Assembly (NCBI RefSeq): GCF_900089775.1
Contig: NZ_FLOB01000001.1
Span: forward strand, 849,287-913,286
DNA: 64,000 bases
Source of the DNA: Marinomonas spartinae
GTDB taxonomy: Bacteria > Pseudomonadota > Gammaproteobacteria > Pseudomonadales > Marinomonadaceae
Direction of reading: 5' to 3'
Position 1 is the stretch's first letter; every line of letters starts with the position of its first letter. Positions 35,446-44,516 of the stretch are shown in pieces. The notes beneath the pieces are model-generated. The model did no database searches. It was not told the DNA's origin and saw nothing but the letters and a program-made list of their open reading frames with translations. Position numbers and translations under genes: made by a program.

Positions 35446-35544
35446 AATAGAAAATCCTCTGAAATAGTGTGTCTTAGTTGTGACTTGCTAGGCTTTTGGT
35501 CTAATAAATTTGTATGGATCATTTCTCAATCATTCTGTTAATTT

Positions 35545-36558
35545 TTACAATGCAACCCATTGAATGCGGCTGCCTGACGAAATGCTGAGCCTTTCTTGTG
35601 TCTTTTTATCAATAGCAAGCCCTGCTACTTGCGGCTCAGCGGCTGCAATAGTGACTCGGAAGTCTTCTAGATGTCCTGCGCTGATTAAATACAAGTCGCC
35701 TTTTAGTGTATTTGGCTGGGTCAATGCTTTGCCCATACGCTGTTGACTAATGGTGGTTAGGTTTTCAGTTCGCGCCTCTAGTGTTGGACCTGCGTCAAAA
35801 ATATCCACATATCCTCGGAAGGCAAAGCCTTCTTCTAACAAAACATCCGTGCTTTTTTCTGACTCTTCATGTAACACACCGATGACTTCTTGTGCACTTT
35901 CAGGCAAGGTCGGTACATAAATAGGGTAGCGAGGCATTAAATCGGCAATAAAATGTTTGTTGCTTACTCCTGAAAGATAGTCGGCTTTTTTAAAGTCCAT
36001 GGTGAAGAAATGTTTCCCAAGGGCATCCCAAAAAGGCGAATAGCCATTGCGGTCGCTTTCGCCCCGCAGTTCGACGAAGAGTCGTTTGGTAAAACGCTCT
36101 GGATGCCGGGCTAAAAAGAGTAGGCGAGAGCGAGATAAAAGAGACAGTGCTTCACGGTTTTGGTGGGCTTTATCAACAATCAGAGACATTAAACGACTGG
36201 TGCCACTGTAATCGTGACAAAGAAATAATGCCGAAATACGATTATGAATTTGTAACTGTGGGGAGGCGTGTACTACTTCGTCTATACGATAACTATAAAA
36301 AGGGGTCTCGATGCCGACCATCGCTTCCATACCACAGGTACCCACAATCTCATCCGTGGTGGTGTCGATCAGTACAAATAAATAGGACTCATCCCCCGGC
36401 TGTACCACATCTGTTTGTAAGGAACGACGTGATGAGGCGATTTTGTCGTTGAGGCGTTCGCGATTGGCCGGAAAATTTGTCATGCCAATGCCGGCTTCTG
36501 TTGCCATGCGTTCTAAGGCGGGAAGGTCTCCAAAATCGACAGGACGAACAAGATACAT
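35545..36558 (-). CDS. aruF: Arginine/ornithine N-succinyltransferase, AruF-type (alpha) subunit
   Basis: A 337-aa paralogue of the downstream aruG product: VRPVDFGDLPALERMATEAGIGMTNFP at the start, FYSYRIDEVVHASPQLQIHN, PRYPIYVPTLPESAQEVIGVLHE, and FDAGPTLEARTENLTTISQQRMG. It matches the AruF side of the two-subunit enzyme (YPIYVPLLP-type motif and shorter C-terminus). It has its own AAGG site 8 nt before the ATG and is the first gene of the operon. The aminotransferase astC/aruC, often upstream, is absent; a DUF1653 gene points away instead. Confidence 0.9.
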   Translation of the reverse strand: MYLVRPVDFGDLPALERMATEAGIGMTNFPANRERLNDKIASSRRSLQTDVVQPGDESYLFVLIDTTTDEIVGTCGMEAMVGIETPFYSYRIDEVVHASPQLQIHNRISALFLCHDYSGTSRLMSLIVDKAHQNREALSLLSRSRLLFLARHPERFTKRLFVELRGESDRNGYSPFWDALGKHFFTMDFKKADYLSGVSNKHFIADLMPRYPIYVPTLPESAQEVIGVLHEESEKSTDVLLEEGFAFRGYVDIFDAGPTLEARTENLTTISQQRMGKALTQPNTLKGDLYLISAGHLEDFRVTIAAAEPQVAGLAIDKKTQERLSISSGSRIQWVAL

Positions 36559-36745
36559 ACAACACCTTCTGATACAGCAGCACTAGATTACTTTATGTTA
36601 AGGTCTAGCAAAGATTAAACGAGAGAGAGTTATTATTCCTTATGTTAGATAAGTTAAATAGATATAAAGTTTTTAAATAGCGACATGATGTTGTGGTAAA
36701 TGGTATTTTTAGGTCGATATTTAATAATAAATGGGAGATAGGTGT

Positions 36746-36958
36746 ATGAAGTTTGGTGTCTGTCGTCACTACAAAGGGGCGGAATATTGGGTCGAGCGGG
36801 TGGTAAAACACAGCGAAACAGAAGAAGAGTTGGTTGTCTATCAGGCCTTATATGGCGAGTTTGGTTGGTGGGCCCGTCCGTTGAGTATGTTTGTAGAAAG
36901 CGTGGAAATTAATGGCGAAAGCATTCCACGTTTTGAATGGCTTCGTGCTGAGCGATAA
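36746..36958 (+). CDS. DUF1653 family small protein
   Basis: A 70-aa protein matching the DUF1653 signature almost along its length: FGVCRHYKGAEYWVERVVKHSETEEELVVYQALYGEFGWWARPLSMFVE. No function is established; members are small cytoplasmic proteins, sometimes fused to other domains. The start is set at ATG 36746, because the upstream in-frame ATG at 36731 adds only five residues and lies within a plausible ribosome binding region. It is divergent from aruF and convergent with the LysR gene at 37007. Confidence 0.85.
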   Translation: MKFGVCRHYKGAEYWVERVVKHSETEEELVVYQALYGEFGWWARPLSMFVESVEINGESIPRFEWLRAER

Positions 36959-37006
36959 CAAAGCGCGTTTCCCTTTGGCATGGCAAAAAAGCGTGTGATG
37001 CATTTG

Positions 37007-37984
37007 CTATTCTCGGTGCATCCAAGGTGAGTTTCGCATCAGTTCAATGATCTTTTCTCGCAGCCAGCGATGAGCTAGGTCGTTATGAAAGTGCTCATGC
37101 CAAAAAATATGGATTGGGTGCCGCCCTTTAAACTCATCCAGTTCAAGTATTTTCTCTGGTATTGGTAAGAGTCTGATGGGATGAAAATGTTTATTGGCGT
37201 TCATAAGGTTTAGGCATAATTCGCCGACTGAACGCGTTGTGACCAGAGCCATGCCTTGTTTTACGGCACGTAAAGCAGCCATTAAACTATCTGTTTCTAG
37301 GTGCGTTTTAACGTTGTAACCCTGCTGTCTGAGTTTTGGTTCGATGCTTTCATATGAGTGGCCTTTATAGGGTTTCATATGATGGGTGACGACTCTATGC
37401 TGGATTAGATCGTCGAATGTTGGTTGATCCACCCTATATAAAGGATGTCCATCGCTGATGATGATGCAAGTTTCCATGTAGCCGACGAGTTTGCTTCGTA
37501 CGGAACTGGGCGTGTGTTTAATGTGCATGATGCCTAAATCGACTTTACCATCAATAATGGGTTCCAAATAAGAGTCGTTCCAAGCGTTGATACTCATTTG
37601 AATCTCAGGGGCTTCTTGTTGAAGGTAGCTCAGCAGAGGTTCGATGAATATCTCTAAGTCCCCTTCGTCAATCATTAACCTAAAGCGTCGATCCAGTTTC
37701 GATAAGTCAAGCTGGGATGGCAGTATGAGCTCTTGGAGCGAGCGAATGATAGGGTATATCAAGTCTGCCAGCTCATTTGCTCGTGCAGTTGGCATTAAGC
37801 CATAGGCTTGGCGAATAAACAGTTGGTCGTGGAAAATATCCCGAAGGCGTTGCAGATTTTTACTGAGAGCCGGTTGAGTCATATTGAGCTCTTCTGCTGC
37901 TTTAGATACGCTGCCTTTTTCTAAAATGGTGACAAACGCGATAAGGAGTTTGATGTCGAGTTTTGCTATTTCTGATGTGTTCAT
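37007..37984 (-). CDS. LysR-family transcriptional regulator
   Basis: A 325-aa LTTR. The N-terminal helix-turn-helix is LLIAFVTILEKGSVSKAAEELNMTQPALSKNLQRLRDIFHDQLFIRQAYGLMPTARANEL, with a long linker helix and a periplasmic-binding-protein-like effector domain (LDLGIMHIKHTPSS-type segment, then LRAVKQGMALVTTRSVGEL). It lies immediately downstream of the RND operon on the same strand, 79 bp away, and its upstream region contains a long palindrome. It may regulate the efflux genes or itself. The ligand is unknown. Confidence 0.92.
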   Translation of the reverse strand: MNTSEIAKLDIKLLIAFVTILEKGSVSKAAEELNMTQPALSKNLQRLRDIFHDQLFIRQAYGLMPTARANELADLIYPIIRSLQELILPSQLDLSKLDRRFRLMIDEGDLEIFIEPLLSYLQQEAPEIQMSINAWNDSYLEPIIDGKVDLGIMHIKHTPSSVRSKLVGYMETCIIISDGHPLYRVDQPTFDDLIQHRVVTHHMKPYKGHSYESIEPKLRQQGYNVKTHLETDSLMAALRAVKQGMALVTTRSVGELCLNLMNANKHFHPIRLLPIPEKILELDEFKGRHPIHIFWHEHFHNDLAHRWLREKIIELMRNSPWMHRE

Positions 37985-38000
37985 AATTTTCTTACTCTTA

Positions 38001-38028
38001 ATGGTCAGAGCTGAGTTGCCCTGACCAT
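38001..38028. promoter_or_regulatory. Palindrome upstream of the LysR gene (operator or terminator)
   Basis: ATGGTCAG (38001-38008) and CTGACCAT (38021-38028) are perfect complements separated by 12 bp, 16 bp above the LysR start and 35 bp below the RND gene stop. No U-run follows on the minus side. The size and position fit an LTTR autoregulatory site at least as well as a terminator. Confidence 0.5.
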
Positions 38029-38063
38029 ATGTATGACTTGTATTTTTGTCGTGCTTATTTATG

Positions 38064-41000
38064 TTATTCCTTGCTTCCCTCGAATTCGCTACGTTTACGA
38101 TAGGTTACTTTAAACATTAGTGAATAAAAAATAGGTACCGCAATCAAGGTCAATACGGTGGCAAAGCCAAGGCCAAAGGAGATGACCACCGCCATACTTT
38201 TAAAGAAGTCATCGAATAACAGAGGCACCATTCCAAGTATCGTTGTAACTGCCGCCATACAAACTGGACGAACACGGCTGACAGCCGAGATGAAGATAGA
38301 TTCATATAATTCAGTGCCTTGGTTTATTTCGTAATTGATTTGATCGGCTAACACAATACCATTTTTGACGACCATGCCAGACAAGCTTAAGAAACCAAGC
38401 AGGGCCATGAAGCTAAAAGGCGCGTTCATCACTAATAAGCCTGTCGATACTCCGATTAGTGCTAAAGGAACGCAGAACCAGATGGTTAATGGCACTCGTA
38501 CGGAATTAAACAGCAAGACGGTTATAATAAACATAAAGAGATATCCCATGGGAAGTGCTTTAAAGATGTTCTTTTGGGCGTCTCGACTACTTTCATACTC
38601 GCCACCCCAGTCTAGGGAATAGCCAGTGGGTAATTTTAGGGCTTCCACTGGACCTCGGATACGAGAGAAGATAGACATGGCTGTTTCGCCACCTAAAATA
38701 TTAGGGTCGGCCATCACGGTAATGGTTCTTTTACGGTTACGACGCTCGATAATGGGGTCTTCCCATACGGTTTCAAAGCCCGAAACGACCGTTGACAGGG
38801 TGACATAGGCACCGGATGACGGGCTGTAAATTTGCAGATCCCGTATCTGATCAATGGAACGTCGCTCATTTTTAGGCGCTTTTTGCATAATGGGCAGCAA
38901 ATCTGTGCCCTCTCGATACAAGCCAATCCGCGAACCAGAAAAGTTAGTGAGTAGTACTTTATCCAAATCGTTTTTGGAAATCCCTAAACGACGAGCTTGT
39001 GCGTTATCAAAAATAGGGCGTAATACTTTTACTGGTTGGCGCCAGTCATCTTTAATGCTCTCTAGCCCTCCATCTTTACGGTAAATATTTTTGATTTTTT
39101 CGCTGATCTGACGTAGTACCTTAGGATCTGGTCCACTGATGCGAGCTTCAATTTTTGCCTCCTTCGAGGGAGCTAACTGGAGTCGTTGCAGTTTGACTTC
39201 TAACTCTGGGTATTCATCATGCATTTTTTTATGCAACTCGGCTAATAATGCCGGGATGTCTTCCCGTGTTTTAGTACGAATAATAAATTGCGCATAGCTA
39301 CTATTTTCTTGTTTAGCCGTATAGGTCAGCATAAATCGTAAGGCACCTTGACCTGTAGTGGTTGCCACATAATCAATGCGTTTATCCTTTCTTAAGGAGG
39401 CCTCTATTTCCCGTACTTTGGCATAGGTATTATCAATATGTGTCCCTTCTGGCATTTGAATATCCATAAAGAACATAGGGGTTGTGGAGGGAGGAAAAAA
39501 GGACTGTTTAACAAACTGGAATGCCCAGCCTGCTACTAATAGAAAGAGAACTAACGTAATCACTGCCACCCAGCGAAAATGCATGGCTTTATCCAATAGC
39601 CATTTATAAGCATCGAAGATGATGCCTTTGTATGGATCTTCTGCTGCAGCGTCGGTTCCTGCTGTGCGACTTTCTGTGAAGAAGAGGTCGCAAAAGAATG
39701 GAGTTAGGGTAATGGCAGTGATCCAGCTTAGTAGCAGAGATATTAGTAATACATAGAACAAAGAACCGACAAATTCACCGACTGCGTCTGGCGACAAGCC
39801 GATCGGTGCAAAGGCTGTAATGGCGATCACAGTAGCGCCCAGTAGGGGCCATTTTGTTTGCTTGACTACCGCACTGGCGGCTTCAAGTTTCGTCATTCCT
39901 CGCTTGAGTCCAATGAGCACGCCTTCGGTTACGACGATGGCGTTATCTACCAGCATTCCTAGTGCAATAATTAACCCACCTAGAGAGATCCTCTGTAAGT
40001 TGATTTTGAAATAGTCCATGACAATAAAGGTGCCAAGGATGGTTAGGAGTAGAATGAGGCCGATTAAAATACCAGAGCGAACGCCCATAAAAATCAATAG
40101 AACCAGAATAACGATAGCGACGGCTTCTACGAGGTTAAGTAAAAAGTTAGAAACTGAGTGCTTCACTTCTTTCGACTGAAAGTAGATAGGGTCCAAATGG
40201 ATTCCCACTGGTTGTTGGTATTTTAATTCATCGAGACGTTTTTCTAACCGTTCACCTACATCCACAACATTCACGTTCGCCGCGAATGAAATACCGAGTA
40301 GCAAAGACGGTGCCCCATTGAAGTCAACAATTTGCTTCTTAGGAGTAACGTATTCCCGTTTAATGGTCGCGATGTCACTCAAGCGGATCAGTTTGCCATC
40401 AATTGGTTTGCCAACAATCAGGTTTTCAAGTTCACTAATGTCCTTGAATTCCCCCGTTGGGCTAATGCGGATATATTCACTGCCTACTTTGACACGGCCA
40501 GCATTAGAGACGATATTTTGATTGGTCAAGAGGTTTTCAAGTTGGCTTGGGGCAATGCCCATGTTTGCCATTTTGGCTCGTGATATTTCAATGGTGACTT
40601 GTTCCTTTTGATCACCAGCGATGGTCACTTTCGCGACGCCATCCACAAGCACTAATTCACGCTTGATATAATCAACATAATTTTTCAGGTCTTTATAGTT
40701 ATAGCCGCTGCCATGAACGGCTAGCATCACGCCGTATACGTCACCAAAATCGTCTAACACCATTGGTGAACTGACCCCCTTGGGAAAGCTTCCTGAGAGA
40801 TCGCGAATTTTTTTACGTACTTCGTCCCAAATTTGTTTGAGCTCTTTGGCACGATACTGATCTTTTATGGTTAATTGAACCTTGGAATAACCTGCCTTAG
40901 AAGTAGAGGTGATTTTATCCACATAAGGTAGTGTCTGCAGTTCTTGCTCAATGGGATAGGTAACTTCTTCTTCCACTTGTTCTGGTGAGGCACCAGGGTA

Positions 41001-41150
41001 GGTGGTGATAATTAAGGCGTCCTTGATAGTAAATTCAGGGTCTTCTAATTGTCCAAGATTAGTGAATGCAATGGTGCCACCAATCAACAGGATGAGCGTC
41101 ACCATCCAGCTAGTGACTTTTTTCTCTATGAAGTAGGCTGCAATGTTCAT
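38064..41150 (-). CDS. RND-family efflux permease (AcrB-like)
   Basis: The inner-membrane proton-driven pump of a tripartite efflux system (1028 aa, full length). TM1 is WMVTLILLIGGTIAFTNLGQLEDPEF; the first periplasmic domain starts YPGASPEQVEEEVTYPIEQELQTLPYVDKI. TM4 contains the proton-relay aspartate in GGLIIALGMLVDNAIVVTEGV; PLALIGVSTGLLVMNAPFSFMALLGFLSLSGMVVKNGIVLADQINYE and RVRPVCMAAVTTILGM are typical of the ACR_tran family. Its start overlaps the stop of the adaptor gene by one base. No outer-membrane TolC-like gene is adjacent, so a chromosomal TolC elsewhere is presumably used. The single Asp (VDNA rather than DDA) suggests a non-HAE1 subgroup. Confidence 0.93.
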   Translation of the reverse strand: MNIAAYFIEKKVTSWMVTLILLIGGTIAFTNLGQLEDPEFTIKDALIITTYPGASPEQVEEEVTYPIEQELQTLPYVDKITSTSKAGYSKVQLTIKDQYRAKELKQIWDEVRKKIRDLSGSFPKGVSSPMVLDDFGDVYGVMLAVHGSGYNYKDLKNYVDYIKRELVLVDGVAKVTIAGDQKEQVTIEISRAKMANMGIAPSQLENLLTNQNIVSNAGRVKVGSEYIRISPTGEFKDISELENLIVGKPIDGKLIRLSDIATIKREYVTPKKQIVDFNGAPSLLLGISFAANVNVVDVGERLEKRLDELKYQQPVGIHLDPIYFQSKEVKHSVSNFLLNLVEAVAIVILVLLIFMGVRSGILIGLILLLTILGTFIVMDYFKINLQRISLGGLIIALGMLVDNAIVVTEGVLIGLKRGMTKLEAASAVVKQTKWPLLGATVIAITAFAPIGLSPDAVGEFVGSLFYVLLISLLLSWITAITLTPFFCDLFFTESRTAGTDAAAEDPYKGIIFDAYKWLLDKAMHFRWVAVITLVLFLLVAGWAFQFVKQSFFPPSTTPMFFMDIQMPEGTHIDNTYAKVREIEASLRKDKRIDYVATTTGQGALRFMLTYTAKQENSSYAQFIIRTKTREDIPALLAELHKKMHDEYPELEVKLQRLQLAPSKEAKIEARISGPDPKVLRQISEKIKNIYRKDGGLESIKDDWRQPVKVLRPIFDNAQARRLGISKNDLDKVLLTNFSGSRIGLYREGTDLLPIMQKAPKNERRSIDQIRDLQIYSPSSGAYVTLSTVVSGFETVWEDPIIERRNRKRTITVMADPNILGGETAMSIFSRIRGPVEALKLPTGYSLDWGGEYESSRDAQKNIFKALPMGYLFMFIITVLLFNSVRVPLTIWFCVPLALIGVSTGLLVMNAPFSFMALLGFLSLSGMVVKNGIVLADQINYEINQGTELYESIFISAVSRVRPVCMAAVTTILGMVPLLFDDFFKSMAVVISFGLGFATVLTLIAVPIFYSLMFKVTYRKRSEFEGSKE

Positions 41151-42262
41151 TATAGACCTCGCTCACGGACCAAAGGTCTGACTTTCATATCGGGTGTTAG
41201 GTCATTCACTCCAGCGACTACGATTTGTTCTTTTGGCTTTAATCCGGAAGTGATTTCTATTTTGTTGCCTTGTAATTTGCCTAATGTCACTTTTCTCGCT
41301 TCGAGAGATTGCTTATCTTGGTGATAAACCCAAACGATACTGTCTGCGTTACCTGTTTGAGTATTTTCATGGCGTAGCACGGCTTCGACGGGGACGACAA
41401 TGTGACTGACTGTGCCGTTTAGTTTGTTAAGATCCAATTCCACATTAGCCGTCATACCGGGTAATAGGGTCTGTGAATTGTTGCCATTGCGTAATAAATG
41501 CAAGGTGACATCGTAAGCCATGGTGGAGGTGTCTGGTTGAGTTTTATGCTCTTTGTAGGCTCCTTTAAACACGGTATGAGGGGGCGTATCTAAAATAACC
41601 GTTGGCTGATAGCCTGTTCGTGTGGATTTAATACCAGTGACTAAATTTTCAGGTACTTGAAATTGCACATCTAAATTGTCGATATTTTGGATGTGTAAGA
41701 TGGTTTGTGTGGCATTCACATACTGAAAGTTTTTGGTTGAAGTTGAACTAATGACACCATCAAATGGCGCATACAATTTAGTGTAACTTAATTGGTTTTT
41801 CGCCGTTTCCAGCGCGTTGTTAGCTTGTGCAAGATTTGCTTTGATTTCATCAAATTGAGATTTGCTGGTGGCATTGCGTTTAAGCATGGTTTGAATACGG
41901 TTAAACTGGACTTGCGCCAATTGTTGATTAGCTTTGGCTAATTCTACTTTTAGCTTATAGTCTTTGGGGTCTAATGCGGCCAGTAATTCGCCTTTTTTAA
42001 CTCGTTGACCTGCAACTACATTGATGGAGGTGAGCTGTCCCCCAACCCGAAAAGCTAAGTTTGCTTCTTCACTTGCTTTTAACTCAGCGGGAAAGCGGCG
42101 AATATTCACCACTTGGCTTGAATCGATCGTCATAAGTTTGACAGGCTGAATAACGTTCTGCGTCATTGATTCTTGATCTTTTTGATCAGAGCAAGCGGTT
42201 AATATAACCGTCGTGGCCAGCAGGATGCTAAGAACGCATAGTTTATTGCGTTGGTGCGTCAT
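41150..42262 (-). CDS. RND efflux periplasmic adaptor lipoprotein (MFP)
   Basis: The membrane fusion protein linking the RND pump to an outer-membrane channel. From ATG 42262 (GGAG 7 nt upstream) it is 370 aa with lipobox ILTAC (Cys24). The HlyD/AcrA pattern is complete: AFRVGGQLTSINVVAGQRVKKGELLAALDPKDYKLKVE (lipoyl half-motif), an alpha-helical hairpin rich in Ala/Gln, LYAPFDGVISST, and LLPGMTANVELDL with VPVEAVLRHENT. A 20-codon in-frame upstream extension lacks signal character. It is the first gene of the two-gene efflux operon, with the LysR gene at 42513 upstream on the same strand. Confidence 0.93.
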   Translation of the reverse strand: MTHQRNKLCVLSILLATTVILTACSDQKDQESMTQNVIQPVKLMTIDSSQVVNIRRFPAELKASEEANLAFRVGGQLTSINVVAGQRVKKGELLAALDPKDYKLKVELAKANQQLAQVQFNRIQTMLKRNATSKSQFDEIKANLAQANNALETAKNQLSYTKLYAPFDGVISSTSTKNFQYVNATQTILHIQNIDNLDVQFQVPENLVTGIKSTRTGYQPTVILDTPPHTVFKGAYKEHKTQPDTSTMAYDVTLHLLRNGNNSQTLLPGMTANVELDLNKLNGTVSHIVVPVEAVLRHENTQTGNADSIVWVYHQDKQSLEARKVTLGKLQGNKIEITSGLKPKEQIVVAGVNDLTPDMKVRPLVRERGL

Positions 42263-42512
42263 ACATTTCTCCGTAAAGACATAATAAGATCTAAGCGCAT
42301 TATTGCTAATAATTAAGGTCAATCGCCAAGATATTGTAATAAATAAGGTTGTTAGATGCTTGTATTTTATATCTCTTGTCTATCATTATGAATTTTTAAA
42401 TATATATTAAAGATATGCCAAAATGAGTATATCTGGTGGGGTGGATGCAAAAATGGACTGTTGACTCAGTCAATAAGATACATAGATGGGCCTTTGGAGC
42501 TAAAGAAGAGCA

Positions 42513-43433
42513 TTAACGTGTTTTATCTAATTCTTCTAAAAAAGTTTCTAGCACTAGGTTAGCACGGGCCCCTTTACGGGTAATGGCAGAGAAGCGCGTC
42601 ACGTATTGACACGCTTGAGGTAAGATGGCTCTCATGCGGCCGTCGATACGTTCATTGCCGGTCCAACGCTCTGCTACATGATCTGGTAAGAAGCCAATGT
42701 AGCGGCCAGTCAGAATCAAAAAAGCAATGCCTTCTCGGTCGGTCGCGGTCGCGCTGGCTTTTAGAGGCTGGTGTTGGGTTTTAATCTCTGGTGTTTGGGC
42801 ATAGGCAGGCAATACGGCATCGTACTCTTTCAGCACATCGACACTGATATCACGGTCTGCTTGCTTAAATAGTGGATGGGTATTACTGCAATAAAGTTGG
42901 GAGGTTTCTTCGTATAAATCCCGATAGTCTAATCCACTTAGAATTTTTAAATTAGGGACAATGCCGACATGCAGCTTACCATCGAGCACACCGCGTTCCA
43001 CATCGGTCGGTGGGATCATGCGAATATTAATGGCTACCTGTGGGCCTTTATCTTTCAATGCGGCAAGCGAGTGAGTAATTCGAGTATAGGGGAGTGTGAC
43101 TAGGTTGTCGGTAATGCCAATATTAAGTTCACCTTGCAAATGCTGGTGGAGGGCGTTGATCTGAGTACGAAAATTCTCTAAAGAAGATAAGAGTTGTAGG
43201 GTGTGCTCATAGACTTGGCTGCCTTCATTAGTTAATGAAAATCCAGAGCGTCCGCGTTGACATAGGCGAAAGCCAAGCCGTGTCTCTAAATCCGACATGG
43301 CAATACTAATGGCTGCTCGACTGATATTTAAATCGACCTCTGCCGCTGAGAAACCACCACATTCCACCACTGTTTTAAAGATCCGCAAAATACGTAAGTC
43401 GGCGTCACTTACTTGTCCTTGCAGTTTACTCAT
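42513..43433 (-). CDS. LysR-family transcriptional regulator
   Basis: A 306-aa LTTR with N-terminal HTH DLRILRIFKTVVECGGFSAAEVDLNISRAAISIAMSDLETRLGFRLCQRGRSGFSLTNEG and an effector domain including LNIGITDNLVTLPYTRI and LHVGIVPNLKILSGLDYRDLYEE. It ends 250 bp before the adaptor gene on the same strand. That spacer is AT-rich (TATATATTAAAGATATG at ~42400) and probably contains the efflux operon promoter. The gene could control the efflux genes or the divergent RNA/lipoprotein region; sequence does not decide. Confidence 0.92.
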   Translation of the reverse strand: MSKLQGQVSDADLRILRIFKTVVECGGFSAAEVDLNISRAAISIAMSDLETRLGFRLCQRGRSGFSLTNEGSQVYEHTLQLLSSLENFRTQINALHQHLQGELNIGITDNLVTLPYTRITHSLAALKDKGPQVAINIRMIPPTDVERGVLDGKLHVGIVPNLKILSGLDYRDLYEETSQLYCSNTHPLFKQADRDISVDVLKEYDAVLPAYAQTPEIKTQHQPLKASATATDREGIAFLILTGRYIGFLPDHVAERWTGNERIDGRMRAILPQACQYVTRFSAITRKGARANLVLETFLEELDKTR

Positions 43434-43525
43434 GGTGGCGAAGGCCTCAGGTTAGTTAAGTAAAGCCTTATCTAAGGGGCGATAAGTTCAATTTTTTAAT
43501 CTAAGTCTCTTGGTATAGTAATGTC

Positions 43526-43711
43526 AATATTAGGGCGGCTTATCTTTATTTATCCGTCGTTGTGACATCCATATGAGACGAACTATTTGGAGTATTCCTG
43601 GAAACCATAGGGCTTTTGATTGGAGGCAAGCCATCTCAGGAATCCTCCTGAATCGGTTTATCTATGATCCCGCATTTAAAATGGTCGTGCATTTGTCGCG
43701 GCCATTTTTTT
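43526..43711 (+). ncRNA. Candidate small RNA or leader RNA with intrinsic terminator
   Basis: Between the divergent LysR (-) and lipoprotein (+) genes lies a strong + strand terminator with no + strand gene in front of it. Upstream, TATAGT at 43514-43519 could be a -10 box, though no good -35 is seen, giving a transcript of ~185 nt. It contains small hairpins (GGCTT…AAGCC at ~43610-43631; CAGGA-ATCC-TCCTG at 43637-43650) and four GGA triplets. No long ORF is present. It matches no RNA family that I recognise. An alternative is an attenuator/riboswitch leader for the gene at 43845. The 5' end is approximate. Confidence 0.5.
43678..43711 (+). terminator. Orphan Rho-independent terminator on the + strand
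   Basis: A 12-bp stem (43678-43689 with 43697-43708) has two G-U pairs that work only in the + strand RNA, a 7-nt loop CATTTGT, and a U-run to 43711. No + strand gene ends upstream, so it belongs to the candidate small RNA or to a leader. Confidence 0.82.
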
Positions 43712-43844
43712 ATGTTTGATATAGGATGGAGAGAGGAATTCTACTATTCAAAAAATCGGTGGTATAGTGCCTAGAGGAACGCTTATTTTCAGCTAAAAGC
43801 GTTGTCTGTAAAAGTAGGCTATTAAAAGAGCTGGTTGAGTGACT

Positions 43845-44462
43845 ATGGATAAGAATAATCAGACCCCTTTTGTGGTACTGGCGAGAACCCTCATACTGTG
43901 TGCGGCTTTTTTATTGACCAGCTGTGCCTCTGTGTCTCCGCATGCCGATGAGGTTGCCGCTAAGGATCCCTTACGAATTTATGTGAGTGGTAACAAAGCC
44001 TATTTATCCGGTATTCTTGGCAGAGACCTAACCAGTCAACTAAAAAATATGATACGCAAGCACCCCAATGTGACGGACTTGGTTCTGGTCGATGTCCCTG
44101 GTACGGATGACGAAGAAGCCGTCATCGAAAGTGCCCGCCTGATTCGCTCCATTGGTTTAAACACTCATATTGCTCGAACTGGTTATGTGCTCTCCGGTGG
44201 TGTGGATTTGTTTTTAGGTGGGGTAAAAAGAACCATTGGAGCAGGTGCTGGTGTGGGGGTGCATACGTGGATTGATGAATCGGGTAAATTGCCTAAAAAT
44301 AACGATGTGAGTGATTCCATCAATGCGACCTACATCAATTTTTACTTGTCCATGGGAGTTCCCGAACGTTTTTATTGGTTTTCTCTAAAAGCGGCACCAG
44401 CGGATCGGGTGTATTTTCTATCCCCAGAAGAAATGTACGATTACAAACTGATTACCGAATAA
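43845..44462 (+). CDS. Lipoprotein with a ClpP/crotonase-like fold
   Basis: A ~205-aa predicted lipoprotein: the lipobox LLTSCAS follows a hydrophobic signal (Cys ~27). The mature part looks like a ClpP-type alpha/beta domain: PLRIYVSGNKAYLSGIL, then LTSQLKNMIRKHPNVTDLVLVDVPGTDDEEAVIESARLIRSIGLNTHI, a glycine-rich SGGVDLFLGG and GVGVHTWIDESG. In ClpP-like proteins a Ser and a His lie in comparable places, so hydrolase activity is possible but unproven. A GTG at 43839 is an alternative start. It is followed after ~54 bp by a DUF1289 gene. I do not know a characterised homologue. Confidence 0.7.
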   Translation: MDKNNQTPFVVLARTLILCAAFLLTSCASVSPHADEVAAKDPLRIYVSGNKAYLSGILGRDLTSQLKNMIRKHPNVTDLVLVDVPGTDDEEAVIESARLIRSIGLNTHIARTGYVLSGGVDLFLGGVKRTIGAGAGVGVHTWIDESGKLPKNNDVSDSINATYINFYLSMGVPERFYWFSLKAAPADRVYFLSPEEMYDYKLITE

Positions 44463-44516
44463 GCTATGCTTTCTTACGATAGAAGTTGATTTTTGATAAA
44501 CATAGATGGAGGGGAG

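Noticed and set aside
43526..43711. Assignment of the candidate RNA to CsrB/RsmY
   Set aside because: Four GGA motifs are present, but they are not clearly in hairpin loops with the AnGGA context, so the family is left open.
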